A stretch of DNA of 64,000 nucleotides from assembly GCA_018402255.1 (NCBI GenBank), contig JAGYIS010000004.1, positions 1-64,000 of the forward strand, written 5' to 3'. Below the pieces are notes generated by a model that was not told the origin of the DNA, ran no database searches, and saw only the letters and a list, made by a program, of their open reading frames with translations. The stretch's first letter is position 1. Each line of letters begins with the position of its first letter. Origin of the DNA: Marinobacter sp. Its GTDB lineage: Bacteria > Pseudomonadota > Gammaproteobacteria > Pseudomonadales > Oleiphilaceae. Positions 33,212 to 44,300 of the stretch are shown piece after piece. Position numbers and translations under genes: made by a program.

Positions 33212-33472
33212 ATGCGCATGATCATGGCCGTCGATGAGGTCTCCAAGGTGTCATTCACCAGCAACATGCCAGCTTGCATAAAGTGGGCGATGAACCATTC
33301 CGAAAAAACCGGGAATCCAGTCAAGCTGCTGGTGGGAAGGCCTGGTTGTAAGGATGCCCGTATCTTTGCTGAAGCAACGCCGGACGGGCTCAGAGCTGTT
33401 CATGCCGGTCGAGTTTGGAAATGGAGGAGGTTGGAGCGTACCCATGGGAAGCAAGCGGAAAAAACGAGCTGA
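33212..33472 (+). CDS. Hypothetical island protein
   Basis: ORF of 86 residues starting MRMIMAVDEVSKVSF, ending in a basic tail (RVWKWRRLERTHGKQAEK). No family recognised. Its end overlaps the start of the replication-like gene by 29 bases, and a GAGGAAGAG precedes its ATG, so translation is plausible. Confidence 0.5.
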   Translation: MRMIMAVDEVSKVSFTSNMPACIKWAMNHSEKTGNPVKLLVGRPGCKDARIFAEATPDGLRAVHAGRVWKWRRLERTHGKQAEKTS

Positions 33473-34004
33473 GAACGAGATAAAGCGCGCGGGTGGCTAC
33501 TTTACTGTTTCTCGTGAGTGGTTCAACTCCGCGGCATTTCGTGACCTTTCGTTGCCGGCACGGTGCCTGTTGACTGAGTTTCAGAATGTCTTCTATCCAG
33601 GAAGAAACGGAGCTCTCTCAATCTCTGTAGCCAATGCAGCTGAGCGGCTTGGTGTAGACCCCAAAACGGCACGGAAGCCGTTTCATGAGCTTGCTGAGCA
33701 TGGCTTTATTGCGCTTACAAAGGGTGAGTATTGGCAGGAACGAAAGGCCAGGGAGTGGCGGCTAACATTTTATGGTTGCCATGGCAAGGAGGCAACGGAT
33801 GAATGGCGCTTTTGGAAACCTGGGGAGCCTGTTGTTAAGCTCGCTAAAAAGACTCGATCAACGAAAAAAGCCGAGGGTAAAATTTCCCCCAGTATCACGA
33901 AAACTGGGGGAAAAACTCCCCCAGTGCCCGCGGAGAGCCAGAAGCCTATTTTTTCGTACAACGAAGAATCAATGACTTATGGCTTGAGTGAGAGCCGTCA
34001 CTGA
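33444..34004 (+). CDS. Replication-initiator-like helix-turn-helix protein
   Basis: Protein of 186 residues from ATG 33444 (GGAGCG site nine bases upstream); the track's longer start at 33354 is less likely. The middle (GGYFTVSREWFNSAAFRDLSLPARCLLTEFQNVFYPGRNGALSISVANAAERLGVDPKTARKPFHEL) is a winged-helix DNA-binding domain common in small island proteins linked to replication. The C-terminal ~60 residues are Lys/Pro rich and are encoded by an array of inverted CCCCCAGT boxes, as seen where an initiator gene carries its own origin iterons. Role in island replication is inferred. Confidence 0.6.
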   Translation: MGSKRKKRAENEIKRAGGYFTVSREWFNSAAFRDLSLPARCLLTEFQNVFYPGRNGALSISVANAAERLGVDPKTARKPFHELAEHGFIALTKGEYWQERKAREWRLTFYGCHGKEATDEWRFWKPGEPVVKLAKKTRSTKKAEGKISPSITKTGGKTPPVPAESQKPIFSYNEESMTYGLSESRH

Positions 34005-34020
34005 GGGAAATTTTCCCCAC
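33881..34020. repeat. Inverted CCCCCAGT boxes, possible iterons/origin
   Basis: Three CCCCCAGT boxes in alternating orientation at 33886-33925, able to form competing hairpins, followed by a GGGAAATTTTCCCC palindrome at 34004. They fall in the 3' end of the replication-like gene and the spacer after it. Confidence 0.5.
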
Positions 34021-34124
34021 CATATAAGTTACCATCGGGTACTCGTTTTCGGGCACTCAGAGCCAGAGGCCACCAGCCTCACGGATGAAGCTGGCGGTGA
34101 GGCGGCAAGCACCATCTATGGCAG

Positions 34125-37100
34125 CTATGGCTGTGCAGTGGCTGCCTTGCCGACCACGTCCATTAGCTTGGCGTAGTCTGTGACCACGTCGTACTTCACC
34201 TTGTCATCTGTGACTTGCTGGCTGATCTCGTCGAAGAACTTTCGAGCGCAATCGATCTTCTTCTGCTCGATCTCGCGCAGCTTCATGGATGACATGGTGC
34301 CTTTGGTTTCGGCTACGAAGTAAACATGCTTCACGCTGCCGGTACGGAAGGAGATAGCCCAGTCCGGGTTGTAGTCACCTACCGGCGTCGGGATCAAGAA
34401 GCCCCGTGGCAGCTTGGCGTAGACGACCACCTCACTGCTGGTATCCAGCTCCTGGACAAAGCGGCGCTCAACATCAGAATCAGCGATTGCGTAGTCGTAG
34501 ACGTGGTTCTTAAGCTTCTCCGTGGCCCGGGAGAAGTCCTGTCCAGTCTGATTGGCGGTGAATATATCGACCTCGTAACGCTCATCGACTTCGTCGTAAG
34601 CCAAGCGTTCAATCACCATTGCTGCTTTTTGTTCTGTGATCAGTCGTGAGGCTTCGGCAATAAAGTGCTCGGGGTTCTGACGGAACTGGTTGAACACGGC
34701 CGCCTGGATGCCCTGCAGAACTTTGGCGGCGGTTTTGCGGGTCAGGTGGGCATTTTCTGACACCTTGCCCAACAGATCATACCGGACCCTTGAGTGGATG
34801 GAGTCGCCGTACTCAGTCGCCGTTTCCTCGACCTTGAAGCCGTCGCCTCGCCGCAATTGTTCGTCAGTCAGCGCGTCTTGCTGAATGCCCTTCTGCACGG
34901 TGTACTGCAGGGGCGTTACGCGCAGCTCTTTGTCCAGCGCCGCGATGCATTTGCGAACCAGTTCATCAGAGTCAAAATCGACGCGGTATACCGCCTTGCG
35001 GTTGATCCGCTGCCACAGCGCCTGGAATTCCTTCTTATCAAAGTTCGCATTGAGCGGGTTGGTCTTCGGTTTGCGGCCATCCTCGATTTTGGGCAGCTGG
35101 CCTTCACTGAACACGGTGTCGATCAAGGCAAAGACCTGGTCACCGAATGGCTTCAGATCGTCGGGTAACTCCGCCAGGGCGCCTTGTGCCTTCGCATCAT
35201 GGTAAGTATCGACAACCTGGTCTGTATCGTCGGTATAGTCGTTCTTCACCAGGTAGCGGTAAATCTGTTTGGCCATCGCCGGTGTCACTTCGACAGTGCC
35301 TTGCTCGGTGGCCATTAATTTGCCCGTGAAATAGGCTTCAGTTGCCTGGCGCGGCCGGGCACTCAAATTTTCACTGATCTCCTGCTGCAGCCCGGTAACA
35401 AAATCTTTGTAGCTTTCGCTGGCAATCACCGTCAGTACGTTGATGTCATGAACCACAGCTGGGTGGTCCATTCGGTCGCCGTGCTTATCGACGGACAATC
35501 GCAGGCCACGCCCCACCTCCTGGCGCCGGGATATCATGTTGTCGCTGTGCTTGAGCATGCACATGATGAACACATTTGGGTTGTCCCAGCCTTCACGCAG
35601 CGCCGAGTGGGAGAAGATAAACCTGGTCGGTTCCTGGAAGGAGAGAAGGCGCTCTTTGTCTTTCAGGATCAGGTCATAGGCGTCCACATCGTCAGAATCA
35701 ACGGCCCGTTTCCCCACAGCAGGATCTTTCAGGCGATTGGTTTTCTTATCAATGGCGAAGTAGCCATTGTGAGTGCTGGCAGGGTCAATGCCGTCCAGGT
35801 ACTGGCGGTAGGCCTGATTGTCTATGGCCAGTTCAGATAGGTATTCATTCTTCAGCAGCTGATACTCTTCCTCAAAGATGCGGGCGTACTCACCATTCTC
35901 ATCTTCCTGGTTGTAGTCGCGATACTTGGCCACCTCGTCGATAAAAAACAACGAAAGTACCTTGATGCCTTGCGCGAACAACTGTTTTTCTCGTTCCAGA
36001 TGCGCTTTGATGGTTTCGCGGATCTGGATACGGCGGATATCGCCTTCGGAAAAGTCACCGCTGGCTTCTCCAGCCGTAAGCACCAGCCCATTGGTGAACT
36101 CCACGGTGTCGTTGGTTGCGTCAATCTGGCTGATGGTGAAGCCGTCCCGGTATTGATCCAGTTCACCAGATTCCGCAAACAGATCATCTTTGAACCGAAG
36201 ACGCCTTAGCTGCCGCTTGATCTCGCCGGATTTGAGTTTTACTTCAAGCTCTATGCGCGCAACCGGTGCATCCTTGGAGATATCGATACCTTCCAGATAC
36301 AGGTAGGCGTTGGTGCCGGCCAGGCCTCGTGTTTGAATGCCGCGCACAGCGATCTTTTTGACCAGCTTCTGGTTATAGGCGTCCAACGCATCCAGGCGGT
36401 GAATACGGTTGTGCTGAGTGCGGTGAGTGGCCGAGTAGCGGAGAATAGCCAGCGGCTTGAACTGGGGTAGAGCCTTCATGGTGGCTTTACCTTCCATCTT
36501 CTGTGGCTCGTCCAAAATCAGAATTGGCCGGTTTGCGGCAATCACATCGATGGGTTTGCGTGACTGGAAGTCATCGAGCTCGTCATAGATACGCCGGTTG
36601 TCGGCCCCTCGGGCGTTGAAGGCCTGGATGTTCATAATCATCACATTGATGCCGGCGTTGGAAGAAAAACTTTCCAGCTCATGCAGCCGCTTGGAGTTGT
36701 AGATGAAGAACCGCGCCTTCTTGCCGTAGCTTTCGGTGAAATGCTCAGCGGTAATCTGCAGCGACTTATACACGCCTTCTCGGATGGCTATGGAGGGGAC
36801 CATGATGATGAACTTGCTCCAGCCATAGCGCTTGTTCATCTCAAAGATGGTCTTGATGTAGCAGTAGGTCTTGCCGGTACCTGTCTCCATCTCCACGTCC
36901 AGGTGTATGCGTGTGGCGGCCAGGGCATCCTTTTTATAGGCGGCCTTCGCCGGTACGCGGTTGTTCTTGGAGTCGTAGGTGGAGAAGTCCGTCAGTGACG
37001 ATGACGCCGGAAGATTTTGTCGGCGCTGAACGGCCTGGATGTTCTCCAGCACCTGCGCCTCGCTGAGTGCCAGGTCAGCATTCTTGAAGCCTTCCGCATC

Positions 37101-37238
37101 AAAGGCGCCAGTCTGAGCCTGCTGCCCGGGGTCGATGCGGTAAGCCAGGCCGTCTCGCATCGGTTGGCCGGCAAAACAGTCCACTACGGCTTCAACCGCA
37201 TTCGTTTGGTAAGCCTGGGTTTTGAACTTCAGCTTCAT
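34125..37238 (-). CDS. Type III restriction endonuclease subunit Res
   Basis: Restriction subunit of 1037 residues. The superfamily 2 helicase core shows motif [18 protein letters not shown] (~residue 115), motif [12 protein letters not shown] with a DEPQ box typical of Res, and motif [13 protein letters not shown] (~residue 630). Near the C-terminus [12 protein letters not shown] ... VYFVAETKG is the PD-(D/E)xK nuclease site. With a Mod partner it translocates along DNA and cuts when two unmodified sites meet head to head. Last gene of the operon, 72 bp after rhuM. Confidence 0.95.
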   Translation of the reverse strand: MKLKFKTQAYQTNAVEAVVDCFAGQPMRDGLAYRIDPGQQAQTGAFDAEGFKNADLALSEAQVLENIQAVQRRQNLPASSSLTDFSTYDSKNNRVPAKAAYKKDALAATRIHLDVEMETGTGKTYCYIKTIFEMNKRYGWSKFIIMVPSIAIREGVYKSLQITAEHFTESYGKKARFFIYNSKRLHELESFSSNAGINVMIMNIQAFNARGADNRRIYDELDDFQSRKPIDVIAANRPILILDEPQKMEGKATMKALPQFKPLAILRYSATHRTQHNRIHRLDALDAYNQKLVKKIAVRGIQTRGLAGTNAYLYLEGIDISKDAPVARIELEVKLKSGEIKRQLRRLRFKDDLFAESGELDQYRDGFTISQIDATNDTVEFTNGLVLTAGEASGDFSEGDIRRIQIRETIKAHLEREKQLFAQGIKVLSLFFIDEVAKYRDYNQEDENGEYARIFEEEYQLLKNEYLSELAIDNQAYRQYLDGIDPASTHNGYFAIDKKTNRLKDPAVGKRAVDSDDVDAYDLILKDKERLLSFQEPTRFIFSHSALREGWDNPNVFIMCMLKHSDNMISRRQEVGRGLRLSVDKHGDRMDHPAVVHDINVLTVIASESYKDFVTGLQQEISENLSARPRQATEAYFTGKLMATEQGTVEVTPAMAKQIYRYLVKNDYTDDTDQVVDTYHDAKAQGALAELPDDLKPFGDQVFALIDTVFSEGQLPKIEDGRKPKTNPLNANFDKKEFQALWQRINRKAVYRVDFDSDELVRKCIAALDKELRVTPLQYTVQKGIQQDALTDEQLRRGDGFKVEETATEYGDSIHSRVRYDLLGKVSENAHLTRKTAAKVLQGIQAAVFNQFRQNPEHFIAEASRLITEQKAAMVIERLAYDEVDERYEVDIFTANQTGQDFSRATEKLKNHVYDYAIADSDVERRFVQELDTSSEVVVYAKLPRGFLIPTPVGDYNPDWAISFRTGSVKHVYFVAETKGTMSSMKLREIEQKKIDCARKFFDEISQQVTDDKVKYDVVTDYAKLMDVVGKAATAQP

Positions 37239-37310
37239 GGCATTCTCTTTCTGTATTCTTTCTACAAGGCTTTCTGCACGCTGGTGTGCAGAAAGAACCG
37301 GGGGTGGCGA

Positions 37311-38364
37311 TCAACGCTGTGGGTCTTTGCCACCCTTTCTTTCGGGTGACTTCAACTGCTTCAGCTTCTTTTCGGCCTCGATAAAATGCATTTCAACTTC
37401 CGAGGGCTGTTGCAGCCGTTGCTCGCGGAATTTCTCGAACTCCTGATGCGCCTTGTTCAGCGCTTGCTGGTTACTGATGCCACCTGCATTGGTCAGCAGC
37501 TCGCGCCCAGTCATGGTCAGGAATTGATCAAGTCGTTGCTGCCAGTCCACCATCGTCATAGGTTGGCGGTTGAGCGCTTGCACCTCAGCCAATTCCAGGT
37601 AGGCATTGACGATGCGGTTCAGGATATTGAGCTCTTCTTCGTTCAGGTAGTTCTTGGCAACCTCAACATCGCGCTTCAGCAGGTTCTTTCCCGGGAAGTT
37701 GGTGACACCCATGTTGGGTGCGCTGGCGTCGGCTCGCTGGAAATATCAGCTCAGACGCCGTATGCCCATGAGCCGCCCAATGCATCTTGTTCTGTATCTG
37801 CTTGAAGAACAGCTGGGTTTGCTCTGCCTTGGGATCGTAATCAGTGCTGGTGGCATAAATGTCCAATACCTTGCGCCAGAACACCTTCTCGGAGCTGCGG
37901 ATATCGCGGATGCGCGCCAACAGCTCTTCAAAATAGCGGTCGTTCTGCGGCTCCTTGAGACGTTCATCATCCATGACAAAGCCTTTGATGATGTATTCCT
38001 TGAGGCGCTCGGTGGCCCAGATCCGGAAGCGGGTAGCGATGGCGCTTTTGACTCGATAGCCAACGGCAATGATCATGTCCAGATTGTAGAAATCCCGCTG
38101 GCGGCGGACCTCGCGGCCACCCTCGAGCTGAACTGACAAGAATTTCTTGTGAGTTGCTTCCTTCTCCAGTTCACCCTCTGCGTAGACGTTCTGGATGTGG
38201 CCACTGATATTTTGCTGGGTGGTCTGGAACAGCTCAGCCAGCTGGTTTTGAGTCAGCCACAGGGTTTCATCCTGCAAGCGCACCTCGAGCCGCAACCGAC
38301 CTTCGGCAGCCTCATACAGCAGGATATCCCCTGTGCTACCAGGCTGCTCAGCACCTTGGCTCAT
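37311..38364 (-). pseudogene. RhuM family protein, broken by a one-base insertion
   Basis: RhuM-like protein split into two frames. The N-terminal part has the DNA-binding-like LTQNQLAELFQTTQQNISGHI and HKKFLSVQ...VRRQRDFYNLDMIIAVGYRV; the C-terminal part continues KNYLNEEELNILNRIVNAYLELAEVQA. Removing one base in the GG at 37739-37740 restores a single ~350-residue frame (1054 nt is one over a multiple of three). Start overlaps the mod stop (ATGA). RhuM proteins are frequent inside restriction-modification operons, function unclear. Sequencing error is as likely as true mutation. Confidence 0.85.
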
Positions 38365-40250
38365 AGCGAACGAACCTCTGTGCTGGGCGATAGCTGGCGG
38401 AAGATCTGCTCGACATTGATCTTCACCGCATCGGAAATGAATCCGGTATCCCGGAAGACCACGCGCAGCGGCTCATTTCGAGCCAGTTCCTTGACCAATT
38501 GCTCGGTAATGCCGGTGTCGAAGCAGGCGACGAGGGCATTGTTATCGACAAAGAACACGGTTTTTCCTTGCATGGTTTCGCGTCGAATCGGCAAGGCGAG
38601 ATCCACGCCCCAGTCAACCAGCACCTGAAATAACAGATCTTCCGGAGTACGGTCCGGTTTTACGTTATCCACCGCTTCTAGTAGGTCGGCTTGGGAGAGC
38701 TCATCTGGACGGTAGTAGATGTCTTTCATGTTCGAGCTGTCGACCTTGAGAGCGCGGAAGCCGACGTCACGGTTCCAGTCATGATGGCAGTCGGCTTCCA
38801 GGATTTTCCTACCAGCGAGACGAATCCGCTCTTTCGAAAGCTCTGCAATGTTTGCATAACCTTCTCTGAAAGCATCCGTTTTTTCGTCTATTTTCTCCGG
38901 GATCTGGACGAGAATAAATTGTCGTTGTCCACCATCCTTTGCATTACTGTTCAGAACTGCATGCGCAGTTGTGGCCGATCCAGCAAAAAAATCCAAAACT
39001 ATCGCGTTTTTGTGACCGCCTTGTTGGATAAGCGCTTCAACAAGTTCAACAGGCTTTGGGAAAGAGAAAATTTTGCTGCCAAAAAGAGCCTTGAGTGCTT
39101 TTGTAGCTGAGCTATTCATTGGGCTGCTAATCGTGCTTTGTCCGCCAGACCCTGGGCGTTCTATCCAGGAAGAAACGGGAATAGTTTCCTTCATGGCCTC
39201 AGCTGCGAATCTTTTTAGCATCGGGGTTCCGCTTCCCGATCTAGGAAAGATAACTCGTCCTTCAGCGATTTTTTTCGCCATCGTCACTCTGCTATATGGC
39301 CAATACCGGCCTTTCGGCGGAAGGTACTCCACCCCAGTGTTAGGATCTACAATAGGATAGTAAGTATCTCCACCGGGCTTCCCTGCACTCAAATTATCAG
39401 AAATCCACGCCCCGCGAGGGTCATTATCTGGGTTTTGGTATTTCTCGAATGTTCTGGGGACGCCATTTAGTCTAGCTCCAGACCTTGAGTAAACGAGAAC
39501 ATATTCGTGATCCTCGCTTAGGTTACTTGAAGCGTCCATAGAGCCACTGCGCCGCTTCCATACAAAGCACCCTATGAAATTATCAGCGCCAAAAATTTCT
39601 TCACAAATTTTTTGTAAATTTGCACGCTCATTGTCATCGATTGAGATAAAGATGATACCGTGCTCCGACATTAATTGTCGCGCAATGCGGAGCCTAGGGA
39701 ACATCATGTTAAGCCAATCAGTATGGAATCGGCCGTTGGTCTTTTGGTTAGAAACCAATAACTCTCCTTCACTCCCTAGCTGACCACTAGAAACTAAGTA
39801 GTCACTCTCAGAGCTCTTGAACTTATCTTTGTATATTAGGTCTGATCCTGTATTGTATGGTGGATCTATGTAAATGATATCGATTTTGCCGAGATAAGTT
39901 TCTCTGAGTAGCTTTAGGGCCTCAAGATTGTCTCCTTCTACAAAAAGATTTTTAGTTTTCTCGTAATTTTCGCTCTGGAGCTTGTCAGGCCTTAATGTTT
40001 TATTGATGCTTGATGATGACGAAAAAATCGCTTCCTTTTTGCCCGGCCATCCGAGCTGATAACTTTCCTTTTTGTCGTCTTCTAAAATATCCCCAAGAGC
40101 AGTCTTAAGAGCTTGGAAGTTCAATGAAAGCCGAGTCTTTCCCGTTTCATCTCTATGTTCCCTGATGGATTCAGGTATCAGATCTGAAATCACTTTTGCG
40201 ATCTCTATAGCTGAATCACCTGTTTTCATATTTAACTTTTTAAAGCTCAT
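38361..40250 (-). CDS. Type III DNA methyltransferase Mod (adenine-specific, beta class)
   Basis: Modification subunit of 629 residues that methylates adenine and guides Res. The catalytic motif IV DIIYIDPPYNTGSD is near residue 130 and the AdoMet motif I LDFFAGSATTAHAV near residue 425, the IV-before-I order of beta-class enzymes. The middle ~200 residues are the target recognition domain, so the site recognised is set there. The first two thirds, including that domain, are visibly richer in A+T than the C-terminal end and neighbouring genes, suggesting exchange. ATGA overlap with rhuM. Confidence 0.95.
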   Translation of the reverse strand: MSFKKLNMKTGDSAIEIAKVISDLIPESIREHRDETGKTRLSLNFQALKTALGDILEDDKKESYQLGWPGKKEAIFSSSSSINKTLRPDKLQSENYEKTKNLFVEGDNLEALKLLRETYLGKIDIIYIDPPYNTGSDLIYKDKFKSSESDYLVSSGQLGSEGELLVSNQKTNGRFHTDWLNMMFPRLRIARQLMSEHGIIFISIDDNERANLQKICEEIFGADNFIGCFVWKRRSGSMDASSNLSEDHEYVLVYSRSGARLNGVPRTFEKYQNPDNDPRGAWISDNLSAGKPGGDTYYPIVDPNTGVEYLPPKGRYWPYSRVTMAKKIAEGRVIFPRSGSGTPMLKRFAAEAMKETIPVSSWIERPGSGGQSTISSPMNSSATKALKALFGSKIFSFPKPVELVEALIQQGGHKNAIVLDFFAGSATTAHAVLNSNAKDGGQRQFILVQIPEKIDEKTDAFREGYANIAELSKERIRLAGRKILEADCHHDWNRDVGFRALKVDSSNMKDIYYRPDELSQADLLEAVDNVKPDRTPEDLLFQVLVDWGVDLALPIRRETMQGKTVFFVDNNALVACFDTGITEQLVKELARNEPLRVVFRDTGFISDAVKINVEQIFRQLSPSTEVRSL

Positions 40251-40270
40251 AGATAGTCCGTCTTATAAAA

Positions 40271-40603
40271 TCAGTTTTCGCCCAGTCGATAGCCCGAGTT
40301 CACAAGAGACCAGAAAAATTCTCTATTATTAATTCGGTATGTTCGCGATGACCGATAAGGCCTGTCGCCGCTCTCTACGTGTACACCATTATCTGATAGC
40401 TCGTCTATTACATCGAGGTTGGCATTGAAGTAGACTCGAAACTCTCCACCCCATTTATTGTTTTGGTGTTGATATCCAATTCCAATTGTTGGCATAATTC
40501 CCGTGATTTCCCTATATTCACTCTCAAAGCGCGATGCCCCACTCTTATTAATTTCCACCTCTAGCAGGACATCAAAAGCACCTGAAAAAAAGCTAATATC
40601 CAT
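40271..40603 (-). CDS. Small hypothetical protein between DUF4391 and mod
   Basis: Protein of 110 residues from ATG 40603, which overlaps the end of the DUF4391 gene by 11 bases; the track start at 40630 lies inside that gene and is less likely. It is Asn/Tyr rich (GIGYQHQNNKWGGEFRVYFNANLD) and A+T rich, like the 5' part of mod. No family recognised. Position within a translationally coupled defence operon suggests a functional component or a target-recognition accessory. Confidence 0.55.
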   Translation of the reverse strand: MDISFFSGAFDVLLEVEINKSGASRFESEYREITGIMPTIGIGYQHQNNKWGGEFRVYFNANLDVIDELSDNGVHVESGDRPYRSSRTYRINNREFFWSLVNSGYRLGEN

Positions 40604-41373
40604 TTTTGTCTCCCTCTTTTTTAAGTTCACTTAGTTTTTGTTTTGCACCACGAAGCTCGGAATTGATAGCCACACGTTTGTTGAATTGTTTCTCTCGGCC
40701 TAGCCTAGTTGCGATCCGCTGAACTTCTTTTTGCTGTGCAACGATTGCTTCCGCCAGTTCGATGCGCTGCTCCAGCGTCACTCTGTCCGCTTGTTCGCTT
40801 GTCGCGATCACTGAATAGAGTAGCTGCCGGTGGCTCTCTGGTTTCAGGAACTGAGCTCTGCTCCTTACCGCGTGTAATCCCATCCTGCACGAGCGGCCCG
40901 AGCAGTTGCTCATAAAGGCTGCCCATATCTAGTGCTACCGGTAAGGGTTGGCGTGTTGTGTGTTCTGGCTGCCAGTCGGTTTCAAAATAGTTGCCTATCC
41001 GCCAGCGGCTTATGTTGGCGCTACCATCCTTAGAGTGCGAGCTTCTCTTGTAGGCTGCTGCGACCTTAATCTGCGTGCCTTGTATCAACTCGAAAATCAG
41101 TGGGAAGGGAATCGCGCGGTCAATGGCCTTGAGCACGACCCGATCCAACTCGGCGCCCTTGAGCGTGACACGAAACACCTGAATCTCAGTGACTGTCTCA
41201 GCAGCGGGCAGGTTGACCGTCTCCGGGGCCAGTTTGTAGGCCCAGGTAATCTGCTCCACCTGCTGAACAAAACGCTCCTTCAGGGCACTCCCAACGGCGC
41301 CATGTTCGTATATCTTGCGCTTGGGTACCACACGGTCAAAGGCAGCTGCCTTGGGCCAGGCAAACAGGGTCAT
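40593..41373 (-). pseudogene. DUF4391 protein, frame broken by a one-base insertion
   Basis: DUF4391-like protein of ~259 residues in two frames. The first (MTLFAWPKAAAFDRVVPKRKIYEH, VFRVTLKGAELDRVVLKAIDRAIPFPLIFEL) covers the N-terminal domain; the second gives the coiled-coil tail (LEQRIELAEAIVAQQKEVQRIATRLGREKQFNKRVAINSELRGAKQKL). The total of 781 nt fits one extra base, located somewhere in 40750-40910. DUF4391 genes are often next to a SNF2-like helicase and a type III Mod, as here. Function unknown. The start overlaps the helicase stop (ATGA). Confidence 0.8.
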
Positions 41374-44300
41374 GCACCTTGCCCTTCGATGACCAGGAAG
41401 GCAATCAGCTCGAAGTCATCCAGCCCTTTAATGGTATTGGTCAGAGCCGTGGTGCGGCCACCACCGAACAAGCTGTCGATGTCTTTTTCGTCTTTCACGT
41501 CGATCATGCTGCGGATGGCCTGGCTGAGTAGGTCGGAGTAACGATTCATGTTACGCCCGTCATCCGTTTGCGCATTGAACTGGTGGCACAGGTCGGGAAT
41601 CGGTTCTACTTTGCCTTTGCAGCTGCTACGGACCAGGTCGAGCAAGCGTTTGACTTCGGTGTGGTCTGCGACCACGTCACCGTCGTCGCCAATATACACC
41701 AGATAGTAGGGCTGCAAGCGATTCTGCTGGTTGACGTTGACACTGTCGTGGATGTTTTTCAGGGCGAAGATGACGCCGGGCTCTATGCCCAGTTGCGGTT
41801 GGGCTGGCACCAGAGCGTGCATACCAAAGGGCACGTTTTCCAGCTCGCCATGCTCTTTCACGTAGTTGAGTAGGTCCATGCGGAAGTCGTTCAGGCCCAG
41901 GTCCGTAATCGATACACCGGCTTTGACGTCTTCCAGTTCGATCACCTCATCCTGCATGCGCTTTAGCTGCTCTTTCCGGTAAGCAATTTCACTGGACTTG
42001 GCCGTAAGCACGTTGTCGTCACCGGTGGCGGTTACATCTGCAATCACCATGCGGTTTTCTACCCGCTCCTTCAGATTGATGTACTCGTCCAGGCTGATGT
42101 CCGGCCAATAATTGACCAGCTGTATCTGTTGGTTGGGCGAGCCGATGCGGTCAATCCGGCCAAAGCGCTGAATAATGCGCACGGGGTTCCAGTGAATGTC
42201 GTAGTTGATCAGGTAATCGCAGTCCTGAAGGTTTTGGCCTTCGGAAATGCAGTCGGTACCAATCAGAATATCCAGTTCAGCCGGCTCGTTCGGGAGTGCG
42301 ATAGCCTTCTCCTTGGAGCGGGGCGAGAACAGAGTGAGCAGGCTCTGGAAATCGTAAGCCTTGTGCAGCGTTGACTTGGGCGCGGCCGAGCCAGTCACTT
42401 TACCAACGTGAAGCCCCAATTTCCGGGCTATGGGTGCCAGATTGTCATAGAGGTAGTCGGCGGTATCGGCAAAGGCGGTGAAGATCAGAACTTTGCGGTT
42501 GCCGGGGTTGAGTGGGTTTTCGAGCTTTCCATTGATCAGTTTTAGCAGGTGTTGGAGCTTGGCATCATCGGCCGGCGTCACTTTGCGCATGGCTTCAAGC
42601 AGCCCGTCGATCAGGAGTAGGTCGGTGTCCAGGTCATGACGCCATGAGGGCAAATCCATGTCGGCGAGGCTGATCTGTACTTTTTTGCCGACAGTGAATT
42701 CGTCCAGCCCGCTCAGATCTTCGTCATCACTATCAAAGCTGCCCGGATTATCCAGGTAGTCACCAATTTGAATCGCCTGGCCGCTGGACTCAAACCCCTC
42801 TATAGCATCCAGGGTGCGGGTGATATTGGCTCTGAGGGATGCCAGCGTTAATCGAAAGGCTGCGACAGAGCTTTCCAGTCGCTTAAGCAGGTTGGTGGTC
42901 ATCAATGCCTGCAGACTGTGTTCTCGATCAGCTTGGCGCAGCTTGCCTTTACCACCCTCGACCTGGGTATCGTACAGTTCTTCGTATTTTCGGATACGGC
43001 TTGGCAGGATGTAGCTGATGGGCGCATACACGGCCAGTTTGAGCAAGGATAGCTCGGTGAAAATATGGTTGAGGTCGGCGACATCCGTACGCTCAGTAAT
43101 CGGGCAATGGAACGACAGGGGCTTACGCCGTTCGGGAAAAGGCCCAATATCCGTGGTGTCGTAGAAGGTTTGGATGTGCTTCCGTGACCGGGCAATGGTT
43201 ACGCTATCCAGGAGCTCGAAAAAGTCGAAATCCAGCGCCCGAAGGATTGAGGCTGCTGTACGCTCTTCTGGTGGCAGTTCGGACCATTCGTTAAAGGCCT
43301 TTTGAGCCCGACGGAAGATCTCTTCGACGCTGGTTTCAGTTTTCAGGTGTTTGCCAAGTGTTTCCGATTGTCCCTCGTATGCCAATGCCAGTTGATTACG
43401 CAGATCGTTGAAGCGATTGTTGACCGGGGTGGCTGACAGCATCAGTACTTTGGTTTTTACACCGGCGCGGATGACTTTGTTCATCAGCTTCTGGTATCGC
43501 GTTTCTCGGTCTTTATAAACATCGTTATTGCGGAAGTTATGGGACTCGTCGATGACGACCAGGTCGTAGTTGCCCCAGTTGACTCGGTTCAGGGGAATGC
43601 CAAAGGATTCCCCGCCAGTGCGCGATAGGTCGGTGTGGCAAAGCACATCGTAGTTGAAGCGGTCTTTGGCGAAGATGTTCGTTGTAAGGTTGCTGTTGAA
43701 GTTGCGCCAGTTGTCCGCGAGCTTCTTTGGGCACAGTACCAATACCGATTTGTTGCGGAGCTCGTAATATTTGACCACGGCCAATGCGGTAAAGGTTTTG
43801 CCGAGCCCCACACTGTCAGCAAGGATGCAGCCACTGTAGGTTTCCAGCTTGTTGATAATCCCTGTTGCGGCATCTTTCTGGTAGTTGAACAGTTTGTTCC
43901 AGACTAGGCTTTCCCGATATCCCGTGAGGTCGTTGGGCAATACGTCTTCATCTACATCTTCCAGGAAGTCATGGAAGATGTTGTAGAGCATGATGAAGTA
44001 GATCCGTTCCGGTGAATTTTCTTGATACACCGATTCAATGTGGTCACAGATAGCGCTGGTGACGTCCTCGACCTTGGAGGGGTCATTCCAGATCTGGTCA
44101 AACAGTTGAAGATACATTTGCGCGTGGGGCTGTTCATCGATGCGCGTTACGAAGTTGGATACCGCATTGCCTTGCTGGTAGCCAAGATCGACGGCTGTAA
44201 AGCCGTTGACTGGCATGTAAGCCGTAGCGCCCTCGTTGCCGGCCACATGCATGAAAGACTGCATGGGCGCCTTGGTTTTGTTGGAGCGGAACTGGGCTTT

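Noticed and set aside
33115-33237. 40-residue ORF overlapping the AlpA-like stop
   Set aside because: Overlaps both neighbours, starts at GTG without a ribosome site and has no recognisable feature.
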